A stretch of 64,000 bases of DNA. Source: Xanthobacteraceae bacterium. Its GTDB lineage: Bacteria; Pseudomonadota; Alphaproteobacteria; Rhizobiales; Xanthobacteraceae. Positions 44,274 through 52,783 of this stretch are shown here, one piece after another (positions within the stretch are counted from its first letter, which is position 1; each line of letters opens with the position of its first letter). Below the pieces are notes generated by a model. The model worked only from the letters and a program-made list of their open reading frames with translations, ran no database searches and had not been told where the DNA came from. Location of the stretch: contig JASHOR010000046.1 in NCBI GenBank assembly GCA_030041005.1, positions 1 through 64,000 on the forward strand, in the 5' to 3' direction. Position numbers and translations under genes: made by a program.

Positions 44274-45691
44274 CCCTCCAATATTCGCCTCCGATAATCA
44301 CGAGCGAACTGGGCCGTCACACCGACGCTCTCATCAACCGAAATTCGCTCAGCCAAACCCACCGAACGCCTGCTTGCGATCGCATAGAAGGCGTAGCTGT
44401 CGAAGATCTCGTCGAAAAATTCGGATCACCCCTGTTTGTTTTTTCCGAACGCGTATTGCGCAGCGCTGCCCGGCGCGCACGCGAGGCCTTCGAGTCGCTC
44501 TATCGCGAGACCCTGTTCGCCTGGTCCTACAAAACCAATTACCTCCGGGCGATCTGCAACATATTTCACGACGAGGGCTGGATTGCGGAGGTGGTCTCTG
44601 ATTTCGAATATCAGAAGGCCGAGAAGGCAGGCATCCGCCCGAGCGACATCATCTATAACGGCCCAAACAAGTCTCGGCATAGTCTCGAACGCGCCCTCGC
44701 TCAAGGAGCGGTCGTCCAGATCGACAATTGGGACGAGTTGGGACTGATCGAGGAGATAGCGGGCACCTTGAAGCACGCCGCCAGGGTCGGAATCCGCGTC
44801 TGGATGGACACGGGTCATGCCCCGGTCTGGTCGAAGTTCGGCTTCGCGCTCGCGAACGGCGAGGCGGCCCGTGCGGCGCTGCGCGTCGTGGCCAATCCGC
44901 GGCTCATGCTGCACTCGCTCCACACCCATATCGGCACGTATTTGCTCGATCCCGTCGCCTACGCGGTGGCTGCCGATCGGCTGCTGGCGATCAGGGAAAT
45001 GGTCCATGGCCAAACCGGCCACCTCGTGCCCTGCATCAATCTCGGCGGCGGCTTCCCTTCCAACAGTCTGTTGCACGGCATGGTCGGGCCGGCGGAGCTC
45101 GTGGTACCCCCGGTCGAGCGCTATGCCGAAGCGATCGCCGGCGTATTGAACACTCTGCCGCGAAGCCGGCGTCCGCAATTGCGCCTGGAGACGGGCCGCC
45201 ATCTGGTGGACGATGCCGGCTGGCTGATCACTTCCGTCGTCGCCGTCAAAGGTGCCGACCGCACCGCAACCGCGGGCGCTTCGGTGCACGATCTCAAGAC
45301 CGGTTTTGTGCTCGGCGAGCACAGCCGAGGCAGCTACGTCGTCGATGCCGGCGTGAATCTGCTCTACACGGCGACATGGTATCGCATCGGCGTATCTCCG
45401 GCGCGGGCAGTGGATATGCCGCCCAACGTCGTGCGGCTCTACGGCTGCCTTTGCATGAACATCGACGTCATCCGCGAGTCGGTCGAATTGCCGCCTCTCG
45501 AGATCGGCGATCGACTCGTGCTGCACCCGGTCGGCGCCTACAACCTCACCCAGTCGATGCAATTCATCGCGTTCCGGCCCGCCGTCGTGCTGATCGGCTC
45601 CGACGGCGACGTCGAGGCGATCCGTCGCCGCGAGGAACTTGCCGACATCGAACAGGGGGAACTGGTCCCGGCGCGTCTGATGCGGCGATAA
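44270..45691 (+). CDS. PLP-dependent decarboxylase of the DapDC/ornithine decarboxylase fold (type III)
   Basis: The 473-aa product resembles LysA-type decarboxylases. The PLP-binding Lys is in FAWSYKTNYLRAIC, the PLP-phosphate Gly-rich loop is LGGGFPSN, HTHIGTYLLDPV matches the HxHIGS region, and LYGCLCMNIDVI stands where family members have C-E-S-x-D. The changed CESxD block points to a substrate other than diaminopimelate. It may decarboxylate an amino acid before or after ligation by the preceding ATP-grasp enzyme. Start ATG overlaps the upstream stop as ATGA. Confidence 0.85.
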   Translation: MTLQYSPPIITSELGRHTDALINRNSLSQTHRTPACDRIEGVAVEDLVEKFGSPLFVFSERVLRSAARRAREAFESLYRETLFAWSYKTNYLRAICNIFHDEGWIAEVVSDFEYQKAEKAGIRPSDIIYNGPNKSRHSLERALAQGAVVQIDNWDELGLIEEIAGTLKHAARVGIRVWMDTGHAPVWSKFGFALANGEAARAALRVVANPRLMLHSLHTHIGTYLLDPVAYAVAADRLLAIREMVHGQTGHLVPCINLGGGFPSNSLLHGMVGPAELVVPPVERYAEAIAGVLNTLPRSRRPQLRLETGRHLVDDAGWLITSVVAVKGADRTATAGASVHDLKTGFVLGEHSRGSYVVDAGVNLLYTATWYRIGVSPARAVDMPPNVVRLYGCLCMNIDVIRESVELPPLEIGDRLVLHPVGAYNLTQSMQFIAFRPAVVLIGSDGDVEAIRRREELADIEQGELVPARLMRR

Positions 45692-47901
45692 TGTCTTCCC
45701 CGCGGGCCGGATTGGGGTTGCGCGCCGACAATGCGGTGCATGGCGCGCTGCGTATTCTCGATCATATCTGCCGCGCGTTCGGCAACGTCCTGATGATCGG
45801 CTCGCCCCTGGGCGGTCTCGTCATCATTGCCGCGCTTGCGATCGAGCCTCTCAACCTCATCGGCGGACTGCTCGGTCTATCGATGGCCGAGGTCTGCCTC
45901 TACAGCGTCGGTCAACGCGACGGACCGCGGGCCAAGAACGCGCGCGCCAACGCAATTCTGGCAGGGGTCGCCGCAGCGTGGCTCGTGGCGCCGTCGCAGC
46001 AGCCGTTTTACGCGGCGGCCATTCTGATCGCGTCCGTCAGCAGCGCCGCCGCGTTTCTGTCGACGGCGTTGACGCGAGCGCTCGCCAACACGCCGGTCCC
46101 CGCAATGTCGCTCGCCTTCATCATCACTTTCGCCGTTTTGCTCACGCTGTTGCCCTACTGGGCGGCGCACGCGGCCTTCAGCCAACCGTTCTGGCCGTAC
46201 CCCGTGGGTATTTCGGGCTGGCTCGACTCGTTCCTGCGGTCGCTCGGCATCATCCTGTTCTCGCCTCGCCCCGAGACCGGCGCCGCGGTGTTCGCGGCGC
46301 TGCTGTTCTGGTCGCCCGCGATGGCGATCAGCGGCGTCGTCGGCTGGATCGCCGGCATTTTGACCGCCGAAGTCCTTGCGGATTTCGGGTTCAACTGGCT
46401 TTGGCTGATCGCCGCCGACAACAGTTTCATTACTGCGATGTTGTTGGGCGCCGTCTTCCATCTGCCAAGTCGCTCGACCTTGGCGACCTCCGCGCTCGCC
46501 GGGATTGGCGCCGCAGTGCTCGCTCTTGCCGTACAGACGGCCTTCCGCGGCACGGGTTGGGCGTTTCAACCCCTACCGGCTTTGTTGACCACTTGGATCG
46601 CGTTGCTGGCGCTCTCCGGACGCTCGGCGCGGCATCCGATCGTCGCGACCCCCAGTTTCGATCTTGCGCCTGAGCAGGCATGGCAACAAGCGAGGCTGTT
46701 CGAGGCCCGCTTCGGCGCGCCTGCACCGCTGGTGGCCGTTCCGCTCGCCGGCGTGGTCGCCGTCAGTCAGGGCTTCGATGGGCCGATCAGTCATCGGGGA
46801 CCGTGGCGCCACGGAATCGATTTCGAAATGCCGATCAAGCCGGGGTTGGAGGCCGGCTCGTTCGGTGCGCCCGTCTATTGCCCAACGGACGGCACAGTAG
46901 AGTCTCTTACCGACAACGTCCCCGATAACCCCCTTGGAGTGAGCAATTACAGTCAGAATTGGGGCAACTACATCGTGATTCGCATGGATCAGGGCCTCTG
47001 GCTGATGCTGGCCCACCTGGCGAAAGACTCGATCAGGGTTGCGGCCGGGCAGCGCGTCCGCACCGGCCAAGTTCTCGCCGCGGTCGGCAATTCCGGCCGC
47101 AGTCCCACGCCGCATTTGCACCTTCACGTCCAAACGGGTCCCATGCCCGGCGCGCCGACCATATTCTTCAACCTGGCCAACTACCTGGGAGACTCATCCA
47201 GCGCCATGACGGGAGCGATTTGGTTGCGGGCCGGTGTGCCGAAGACCGGCACGTTTGTCCGCGCGGCGCTCAAGGTCCCGGCAACGTTTCGTAATGCGGC
47301 CGGACTTGCACCGGGGGTCGGACTGTGGCGCATAAGACTGACCGACGAGATGGCGGCACCGTTCTGGGTATCTGAACCCACCGAACAATTGTCGACGACG
47401 TTGGACCCGGCCGGGAACCACTGTGTTGTAGACAATCGCCATGCGCGGCTCGTGCTGCATGCCGATGTCGATAGCCTGCGCGTCTACGAACTGAGCGGCC
47501 GACCGGGACTAGTGTTGCGATTGTGGTCCATGGCTTTGCCTGTAGTGCCCTATTGCGCCACGCCCGGCCTGTGCTGGTTCGACCGGATCGATCCGCCTCC
47601 AAGCACCCTGCTTGAGCGCATTGCGCTGCCGGCGGCGCCGTATCTGGCACGACCGCTGGCCGACATGCGTTTGCGCTGCACCGCGATTGCGGCCGAGGCG
47701 CGCGAAGAAATAATCGTGGAAGCGGAACCGGTACACCAAAAGGCCGGCTTTCCCACGCGCATCGTCGCTCGGCTGGCCGGGGTCATCGGACCGGTGGCAT
47801 TCGAGGCATACTTCGAGGAAGGTTCGGTTCTGGCCGAACTCATCTCCTTCGCTCCGGTTTCCTCGCCGGAAAACGCAGGCGAGCAACGCGCGCCCTCGTG
47901 A
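45691..47901 (+). CDS. Fusion of urea-transporter-like membrane domain and M23 metallopeptidase domain
   Basis: The 736-aa product starts at 45691, sharing one base with the upstream stop codon. Residues about 15-310 form a ten-helix membrane domain like the bacterial urea transporter family (GNVLMIGSPLGGLVIIAALA region). Residues about 360-500 form an M23/LytM peptidase domain with HGIDFEM (H-x3-D zinc motif), APVYCPTDGTVESL and SPTPHLHLHVQ (H-x-H). The C-terminal ~230 residues are beta-rich and unassigned. M23 enzymes cut peptidoglycan cross-links or small peptides outside the cytoplasm. The fusion suggests coupling of hydrolysis to uptake or release of a small neutral product. Confidence 0.8.
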   Translation: MSSPRAGLGLRADNAVHGALRILDHICRAFGNVLMIGSPLGGLVIIAALAIEPLNLIGGLLGLSMAEVCLYSVGQRDGPRAKNARANAILAGVAAAWLVAPSQQPFYAAAILIASVSSAAAFLSTALTRALANTPVPAMSLAFIITFAVLLTLLPYWAAHAAFSQPFWPYPVGISGWLDSFLRSLGIILFSPRPETGAAVFAALLFWSPAMAISGVVGWIAGILTAEVLADFGFNWLWLIAADNSFITAMLLGAVFHLPSRSTLATSALAGIGAAVLALAVQTAFRGTGWAFQPLPALLTTWIALLALSGRSARHPIVATPSFDLAPEQAWQQARLFEARFGAPAPLVAVPLAGVVAVSQGFDGPISHRGPWRHGIDFEMPIKPGLEAGSFGAPVYCPTDGTVESLTDNVPDNPLGVSNYSQNWGNYIVIRMDQGLWLMLAHLAKDSIRVAAGQRVRTGQVLAAVGNSGRSPTPHLHLHVQTGPMPGAPTIFFNLANYLGDSSSAMTGAIWLRAGVPKTGTFVRAALKVPATFRNAAGLAPGVGLWRIRLTDEMAAPFWVSEPTEQLSTTLDPAGNHCVVDNRHARLVLHADVDSLRVYELSGRPGLVLRLWSMALPVVPYCATPGLCWFDRIDPPPSTLLERIALPAAPYLARPLADMRLRCTAIAAEAREEIIVEAEPVHQKAGFPTRIVARLAGVIGPVAFEAYFEEGSVLAELISFAPVSSPENAGEQRAPS

Positions 47902-48026
47902 GAAAAATCGCTCCGCGCAAGCGCGTCGTCACATTGGCATCGACGCGCAAATAGTCGCCGCGTCGCTGACCACGCCCCACCGGACGATCCGGGCCGCGGC
48001 TTGATACATGAGGGATGACGATGTGG

Positions 48027-48914
48027 TCACCCGCGCACGCCGACCTTGTCCTGCGTTCTGGTCTCGAAATCGCCGGCGCCATGTCGTTCGTGCAACTGCC
48101 CTTCAGGCGGCCCGCTCACACGATTGACCATTCGCCCGCGCTTGACGGCCGGGCGTTCGCCGATTTCTTTCGTCCAGCGCGTCAGGTTCTTGTATTCGTG
48201 CGTCTGCAGGAACTGGCGCGGGTCGTTGTAGGAGGCGCCGTTCAACATGCCGTTGCCGTACCACGGCCAGATCGCCATGTCGGCGATGGTATATTCGTCG
48301 CCGGCGACGAACCGGTTGTTCGCAAGCTGCCGGTCGAGCACGTCGAGCTGGCGCTTCACTTCCATCGCGAAACGGTCGATGGCGTATTTGATCTTCACCG
48401 GCGCATAGGCATAGAAGTGCCCGAAGCCGCCGCCGACATAGGGCGTTGAACCCATCTGCCAGAACAGCCAGTTCAGCGCCTCGGTGCGCCTGCCGCGGCC
48501 CTTTGGCAGGAAGGCGCCGAATTTATCCGCCAGATAGAGCAGGATCGAACCGGATTCGAACACGCGCAGCGGCGGCTGCTCGCTATAGTCCATGAGCGCC
48601 GGGATTTTGGAATTCGGGTTCACCCCGACAAATCCGCTGCCAAACTGGTTGCCCTCACCGATCCGGATGAGCCAGGCGTCATATTCCGCTCCGCTGTGAC
48701 CGGCGGCCAGCAATTCCTCCAGCATGATCGTCACCTTGACGCCATTGGGCGTCGCCAGCGAATAAAGCTGCAGCGGATGCCTTCCGCGCGGCAACTCCTT
48801 CTCATGCGTCGCGCCCGCGATAGGGCGATTGGTGTGGCTATAGCGCCAGTTGGGACTGTCGTTCTTCTCCCAGACCCAGACGTCCGGCGGCGTGTATTGC
48901 GGTGTGTCAGTCAT
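48027..48914 (-). CDS. yghU: Glutathione-dependent disulfide-bond oxidoreductase, YghU-type GST
   Basis: From 48914 (MTDTPQYTPPDVWVWEKNDS) the product is 295 aa. It matches YghU, with the thioredoxin-like GST N-domain (HPLQLYSLATPNGVKVTIML, VNPNSKIPALMDYS, FESGSILLYLADKFG) preceded by the characteristic ~45-residue extension. The helical C-domain contains NRFVAGDEYTIADMAIWPWY. YghU binds two glutathiones and reduces disulfides. It faces the end of the UT/M23 fusion gene across a ~125-base spacer, with no evident functional link. Confidence 0.92.
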   Translation of the reverse strand: MTDTPQYTPPDVWVWEKNDSPNWRYSHTNRPIAGATHEKELPRGRHPLQLYSLATPNGVKVTIMLEELLAAGHSGAEYDAWLIRIGEGNQFGSGFVGVNPNSKIPALMDYSEQPPLRVFESGSILLYLADKFGAFLPKGRGRRTEALNWLFWQMGSTPYVGGGFGHFYAYAPVKIKYAIDRFAMEVKRQLDVLDRQLANNRFVAGDEYTIADMAIWPWYGNGMLNGASYNDPRQFLQTHEYKNLTRWTKEIGERPAVKRGRMVNRVSGPPEGQLHERHGAGDFETRTQDKVGVRG

Positions 48915-49122
48915 GTTGGGGCTCGCGTTTGTCGCTCGATAGCTCGGCCGAATGGATAGAGTGGCGAGCGCGGGCTGTCCAATCATGGTTGCGCGCAACG
49001 GCTCGCATTGAAGGGACCGGCCGTGCGGCGCCGGATCGCGGGCGTAGTGGCGTGCTGATCGCCGACCACATCGAGCCGCGCCGGGAAGGCGGCCCAGTCA
49101 CTCCGGAGGGTGACCCAACAGC

Positions 49123-49365
49123 CTACCAAAGCCGTTTTCTGGCGAAGGCATGGCCCGAACCGGACTTTAAATAGCGCTCAAAAGTCTGGGCTTTTCGAGA
49201 ATCGGAGAATGCGATGTAAGTCACTAATTTCCACGGAAGATACTTAGAGGTGTGCGGAGAGTCTCCTGCATTATGTTCGGCAAGGCGCCGTTTGAGATTC
49301 GACGTAATGCCGACATACCGTTGGCCTTCGATCGTCTTGCTTTGCAGCATGTAGACATAGTGCAT
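49123..49365 (-). CDS. Small GIY-YIG nuclease-domain protein
   Basis: The 80-aa product begins MHYVYMLQSK with a GGAGGAGGG ribosome site. It consists of one GIY-YIG domain: HYVYML and YVGITSNLKRRLAEHNAG carry the two signature strands, including the catalytic Arg, and a Glu follows in QTFERYLKSG. Stand-alone GIY-YIG proteins of this kind are common in Rhizobiales and often lie near tRNAs. It begins 94 bases after the 3' end of tRNA-Lys on the same strand, separated by a long hairpin. Confidence 0.88.
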   Translation of the reverse strand: MHYVYMLQSKTIEGQRYVGITSNLKRRLAEHNAGDSPHTSKYLPWKLVTYIAFSDSRKAQTFERYLKSGSGHAFARKRLW

Positions 49366-49398
49366 TCGGCGGCCCTCCTCCGCCAAGGCTTCGGAGGG

Positions 49399-49458
49399 CA
49401 TCCTGCTTCGCGCTTCACTGGGAAGCAATCCTGCGAAGCGCATCAGCGCGAAGCAGGA

Positions 49459-49460
<2 letters not shown>
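49399..49460. repeat. 16-bp inverted repeat touching the tRNA-Lys 3' end
   Basis: CATCCTGCTTCGCGCT (49399-49414) pairs perfectly with AGCGCGAAGCAGGATG (49445-49460). The second arm ends inside the CCA of the tRNA gene (49459-49461). The structure fills the gap between the tRNA and the GIY-YIG gene and may act as terminator/processing signal or as a mobile palindrome. Confidence 0.8.
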
Positions 49461-49534
<74 letters not shown>

Positions 49535-50111
49535 TAACCGAGGAATTTCCGTGGGTTAGGTGGAAGGCCGTTCTCGGTGGGGCCCCTCCGGGGCACCGAG
49601 AGCCGCGTACCCGCGCGGCTCGGTCGATATAGCGGCCGGAGGCTCGTCGGGCAAGGTTTCCTGCTCGATTCGCACTGCCCAAAGGGAGCGGCTGATGAAG
49701 GATCTCGGCTACGCGCGTCGCGGCATCGAGCCGGCGGGTGAATGTCGGTTAACATTCGCGTGAGAGGCCGCCGAAGTGGGATGCGGATGTAAGAAGCGGA
49801 CCTCTAGTGTCCCGATTCCGAACTTCGCATCATTATGCGGGCACCCTCGTTTGCGAACTTCGGAACCGAAGGACACTGGCAACTTATTGACCTCGTGTGG
49901 CTTTGGTTCAGAAATCCGCATGACGAGGGCGCGGCAGGAATGATGCGGACTTCGAAACCGCCACACCAGGTCGTTCGTAAGTTCGTCGCCCTGGACCGGC
50001 GGGCCGAGCTGCAAATCTGAACACCCAATGCCGTTCCGGCTGGTGAAGCTGCCGTCTTCGCACCGTCAGATATCCGCCACCTCTCGGCGTGAGCGAAGGC
50101 GTAAGCGCGCG
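49535..50111. other. Spacer between tRNA-Lys and metK, largely a palindromic repeat
   Basis: Just upstream of the tRNA there is a hairpin (TCTCGGTG 49572-49579 with CACCGAGA 49594-49601). From 49806 to 49967 lies a full copy of the bimodular repeat, listed separately. I find no gene in the remaining sequence, and this is where the DNA changes from typical high GC to the lower-GC glycyl radical module. Confidence 0.5.
49806..49967 (-). repeat. Bimodular palindromic repeat, full copy (inverted orientation)
   Basis: Module 2 comes first (CGATTCCGAACTTCGCA pairing with TGCGAACTTCGGAACCG), then the linker AAGGACACTGGCAACTTATT, then module 1 (GTGTGGCTTTGGTTCAGAA... to ...TTCGAAACCGCCACAC). It is the reverse complement of the arrangement at 26685 and 51343 and lies between tRNA-Lys and metK. 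Confidence 0.9.
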
Positions 50112-51293
50112 TCAAGAACTCCTGATTTCGGCGAGGAGCTCGTCGCCTGCGTCAAGACGCTCCCACGCGAACTCAGGTCTGCCGAAATGGCCATACGCGG
50201 CGGTCTTGGCGTAAATGGGTGTTCTAAGTTTCAGGTGGTCGATCATTCCTGCCGGTGAAAGTGGGAACACCCTCCTTACCAGTGTCGACAGTGCTTCGTC
50301 CGAAACCTTCCCGGTTTCGTAGCTGTTCACCATCACGGAGACAGGATCGACCAGACCGATGCAGTAGCCGAGCTGAACAAGGCACTCATCGGCCAGACCG
50401 ACTGCCACGATATTTTTCGCGATATAGCGCGCCATGTATCCAGCAGAGCGATCGACTTTCGTGGGATCTTTTCCGCTGAACGCTCCACCGCCGTGGACCG
50501 ACCAGCCGCCATAGGTATCGACGATGATCTTGCGTCCTGTCAGGCCCGTATCGCACTGCGGACCGCTCACGAGGAACTTCCCCGTGCCATTGACAGTAAT
50601 CTTTGTGTTTTTGTCGACTAGACCGCCGACGACGGGTAGCACGACCTTCTCGACGATCTCCCGCTTCGCTTCCTCAGTAGTAAATCGCCCGTCGGGCGTG
50701 ATCACCTCATCGGTGTGAGATGCCGCGATCACAACATAGTCGATCCGCACTGGTTTACCTTCGCGATACTCGACCGTAACCTGGGTCTTTCCGTCCGGCC
50801 CCAGATACGGCAACACGTTTCTCTTGCGCGCGGCCGCAAGCTGCATCGCCAGCTTGTGGGCCAGCATGATCGGCAGCGGCATAAGCTCTGCCGTCTGACG
50901 GCAGGCATATCCGAACATCAGCCCTTGATCGCCTGCGCCGATCCTACCGCCCGCCTTCGTTACGCCAAGGTCAATGTCGGGGGACTGAGGATGAATCGTT
51001 CGGATTACGGCAGCGGTGTTCACGTCGAAGCCGTATTTCGGCGATGTGTAGCCAATCTCATTCCCGACGTCGCGAACGACATTGGAAACGTCGAAAAGCG
51101 CTTTGGTCGTGATCTCGCCACCGACGAGCAACAATCCCATTGTTACAAAGGTATTGCACGCCACGCGCGACATGGGGTCGCGTCTCAGGCACTCGTCGAG
51201 CACCGCATCGGAGATCTGGTCGCAAAACTTGTCCGGATGTCCCTCCGTCACGGACTCTGATGTAAAGAACATGTTCCTATTATACATAGACAT
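50112..51293 (-). CDS. metK: S-adenosylmethionine synthetase
   Basis: The 393-aa product is a full-length Met[21 protein letters not shown] at the N-terminus, [12 protein letters not shown] (ATP-binding loop), [20 protein letters not shown] and [19 protein letters not shown]. It makes SAM from methionine and ATP. It lies downstream of the GRE activase, ferredoxin and reductase genes on the same strand, and looks like a dedicated or second copy serving the SAM-consuming activase. Base composition is lower in GC than the genes before 48 kb. The ribosome site is weak. Confidence 0.96.
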   Translation of the reverse strand: MSMYNRNMFFTSESVTEGHPDKFCDQISDAVLDECLRRDPMSRVACNTFVTMGLLLVGGEITTKALFDVSNVVRDVGNEIGYTSPKYGFDVNTAAVIRTIHPQSPDIDLGVTKAGGRIGAGDQGLMFGYACRQTAELMPLPIMLAHKLAMQLAAARKRNVLPYLGPDGKTQVTVEYREGKPVRIDYVVIAASHTDEVITPDGRFTTEEAKREIVEKVVLPVVGGLVDKNTKITVNGTGKFLVSGPQCDTGLTGRKIIVDTYGGWSVHGGGAFSGKDPTKVDRSAGYMARYIAKNIVAVGLADECLVQLGYCIGLVDPVSVMVNSYETGKVSDEALSTLVRRVFPLSPAGMIDHLKLRTPIYAKTAAYGHFGRPEFAWERLDAGDELLAEIRSS

Positions 51294-51342
51294 TGGATCT
51301 TATGCCTGCGTGGTTTTGGACCGTGGCGTAGCTAATCGAGAA

Positions 51343-51508
51343 CTAGTGTGGCGGTTTCGAAGTCCGCATCATTCCTGCCGCGACCTCGTCATGCGGAGTT
51401 CCGGACCAAAGCCACACTAGATCAATAAGTTGCTAGTTTCCTTCGATTCCGAAGCTCGCAAACGAGGGTGCCGCATAACGATGCGAGCTTCGGAAATCGG
51501 GACACTAG
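51343..51508 (+). repeat. Bimodular palindromic repeat, most complete copy, with CTAG ends
   Basis: The element runs from CTAGTGTGGCGG to GGGACACTAG, so its ends CTAGTGT/ACACTAG are inverted repeats. Module 1 occupies the first ~75 bases (module arms as at 26685) and module 2 the last ~70 (CGATTCCGAAGCTCGCA pairing with TGCGAGCTTCGGAAATCG). It separates fdxA from metK within the GRE gene set. Confidence 0.9.
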
Positions 51509-51536
51509 CTGCCTTGACGGCTCCGTTCATGCCTCT

Positions 51537-51872
51537 TCATCCCTCGGGAGGCCGGGGATCGAAGTACTTCTGGAACTTGTTTGGAACGCCTGCCCATTTA
51601 TCGGCATCGGTGGGCCGATCCTTCTTCTTCGTGATCCTGGGCCAGCGTTTGGTAAAATCTGCATTGACCGCGAGCCACTGCTCGAGATCAGGTTTGGAGT
51701 CAGGCTGAATTGCGTGCACCGGACACACGGGCCGACAAGCGTCGCAGTCGATGCACTCATCGGGATCGATGACGAGCATATTCACGCCTTCGTGGAAGCA
51801 ATTGACCGGACACGGCGTCACGCAGTCCATGTACTTGCACTTCACACAGCTTTCCGTGACTACATAGGTCAT
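51537..51872 (-). CDS. fdxA: Seven-iron type ferredoxin FdxA
   Basis: The 111-aa protein has the FdxA pattern: Cys9, Cys12, Cys17, Cys21 and Cys25 in the first half ([17 protein letters not shown]) and Cys40, 43, 46 and 50 in [11 protein letters not shown]. These hold one 3Fe-4S and one 4Fe-4S cluster. A C-terminal tail of about 55 residues is typical of the alphaproteobacterial form. It is 24 bases after the ferredoxin reductase gene and is the likely low-potential electron donor to the GRE activase. Confidence 0.93.
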   Translation of the reverse strand: MTYVVTESCVKCKYMDCVTPCPVNCFHEGVNMLVIDPDECIDCDACRPVCPVHAIQPDSKPDLEQWLAVNADFTKRWPRITKKKDRPTDADKWAGVPNKFQKYFDPRPPEG

Positions 51873-51896
51873 ACTTTGCCCTCGGAACCAGTGCCG

Positions 51897-52775
51897 TCAG
51901 TAGTGGCCCGGTAGGGAAGGGGTGGCTTGCTTCCTCTGAGTCGCGCTCGCAGGCGACGCGAACCAATAGCGCTCGACGTGAATCTGCCCAGGTACATCGC
52001 CTGCGCATTCCCGGAAGTCTTCGTCAACCAGCAGGGCGGCCATGTCGTCGATCATGTGAGGGCTCCCGCACAAAAAGGCATGCGTGTCCTCTGGCGTGGG
52101 CCTGCTGCCCCATGCCTGCGCAAGTACCGGTCCGTTCCAGACGTCCTGCACATGTCCGATTGCTCGCCGCCACGGCACCGGCTCGTCCGCGGGACGACTG
52201 ATAACCGGCACGTAGGTCACGTTGCTCCGTAAGTGCTGCATGGTCATCAGGATTGAGCGATAGCCGAGGTCCCATGAGTTTCGCACACCATGGAGAACCG
52301 CGACCCGGCGTTGGCTGCCGAAACGAAGGTGGGTACTGAGCATGCTGACGTACGGTGCGAGACCTGTTCCTGTTGCGATCAGCGCGACGTTGGCATCGTC
52401 GGGGACATCATGGAAGGTGAAGGCACCAGTGATGCGATCGCTGAGGTTGACGCGATCGCCGATCTTCAACGCGAACAGCCGCGGGCTCAATACACCGTGC
52501 GGAACCAGGTGGATGAAGAACTCCACGAATTCCTTGTTCACGGGAGACGAAGCGATGCAATATGCGCGTTGGATCAGCTTGTACGGATCTGCAGGAGTTA
52601 CTTCCCGTTCCGCGAGATCGCGGCGGGGAGCGGTTCCGAACAAACCGACCGTCGTGTATTGGCCTGGGATGAATTCCGGAAAGGTCCAGCCGTCTGGCAC
52701 CACCTGTAGCACCATCAGCCACGGCGATATGCGGTTCACAAGCGTCACGACAGCGTTGAGGTCGCTCGCTGACAT
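51897..52775 (-). CDS. Ferredoxin--NADP(+) reductase (Fpr-like)
   Basis: The 292-aa flavoprotein has the FAD-binding segment QRAYCIASSPVNKEF, which matches RxYS/C in bacterial Fpr. It also has a phosphate/FAD loop around GVLSPRLFALKIGD, the NADP domain IATGTGLAPYVSML, and the C-terminal FLCGSPHMIDDM. It should pass electrons from NADPH to the ferredoxin encoded next. It follows the GRE activase gene by 8 bases, placing the reductase in the activase's supply line. Its C-terminus is longer than in E. coli Fpr. Confidence 0.9.
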   Translation of the reverse strand: MSASDLNAVVTLVNRISPWLMVLQVVPDGWTFPEFIPGQYTTVGLFGTAPRRDLAEREVTPADPYKLIQRAYCIASSPVNKEFVEFFIHLVPHGVLSPRLFALKIGDRVNLSDRITGAFTFHDVPDDANVALIATGTGLAPYVSMLSTHLRFGSQRRVAVLHGVRNSWDLGYRSILMTMQHLRSNVTYVPVISRPADEPVPWRRAIGHVQDVWNGPVLAQAWGSRPTPEDTHAFLCGSPHMIDDMAALLVDEDFRECAGDVPGQIHVERYWFASPASATQRKQATPSLPGHY

Positions 52776-52783
52776 GACGGCAG

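Noticed and set aside
51294-51536. SAM riboswitch upstream of metK
   Set aside because: The spacer is almost wholly the bimodular palindromic repeat, whose hairpins recur elsewhere in the window with no link to methionine genes.
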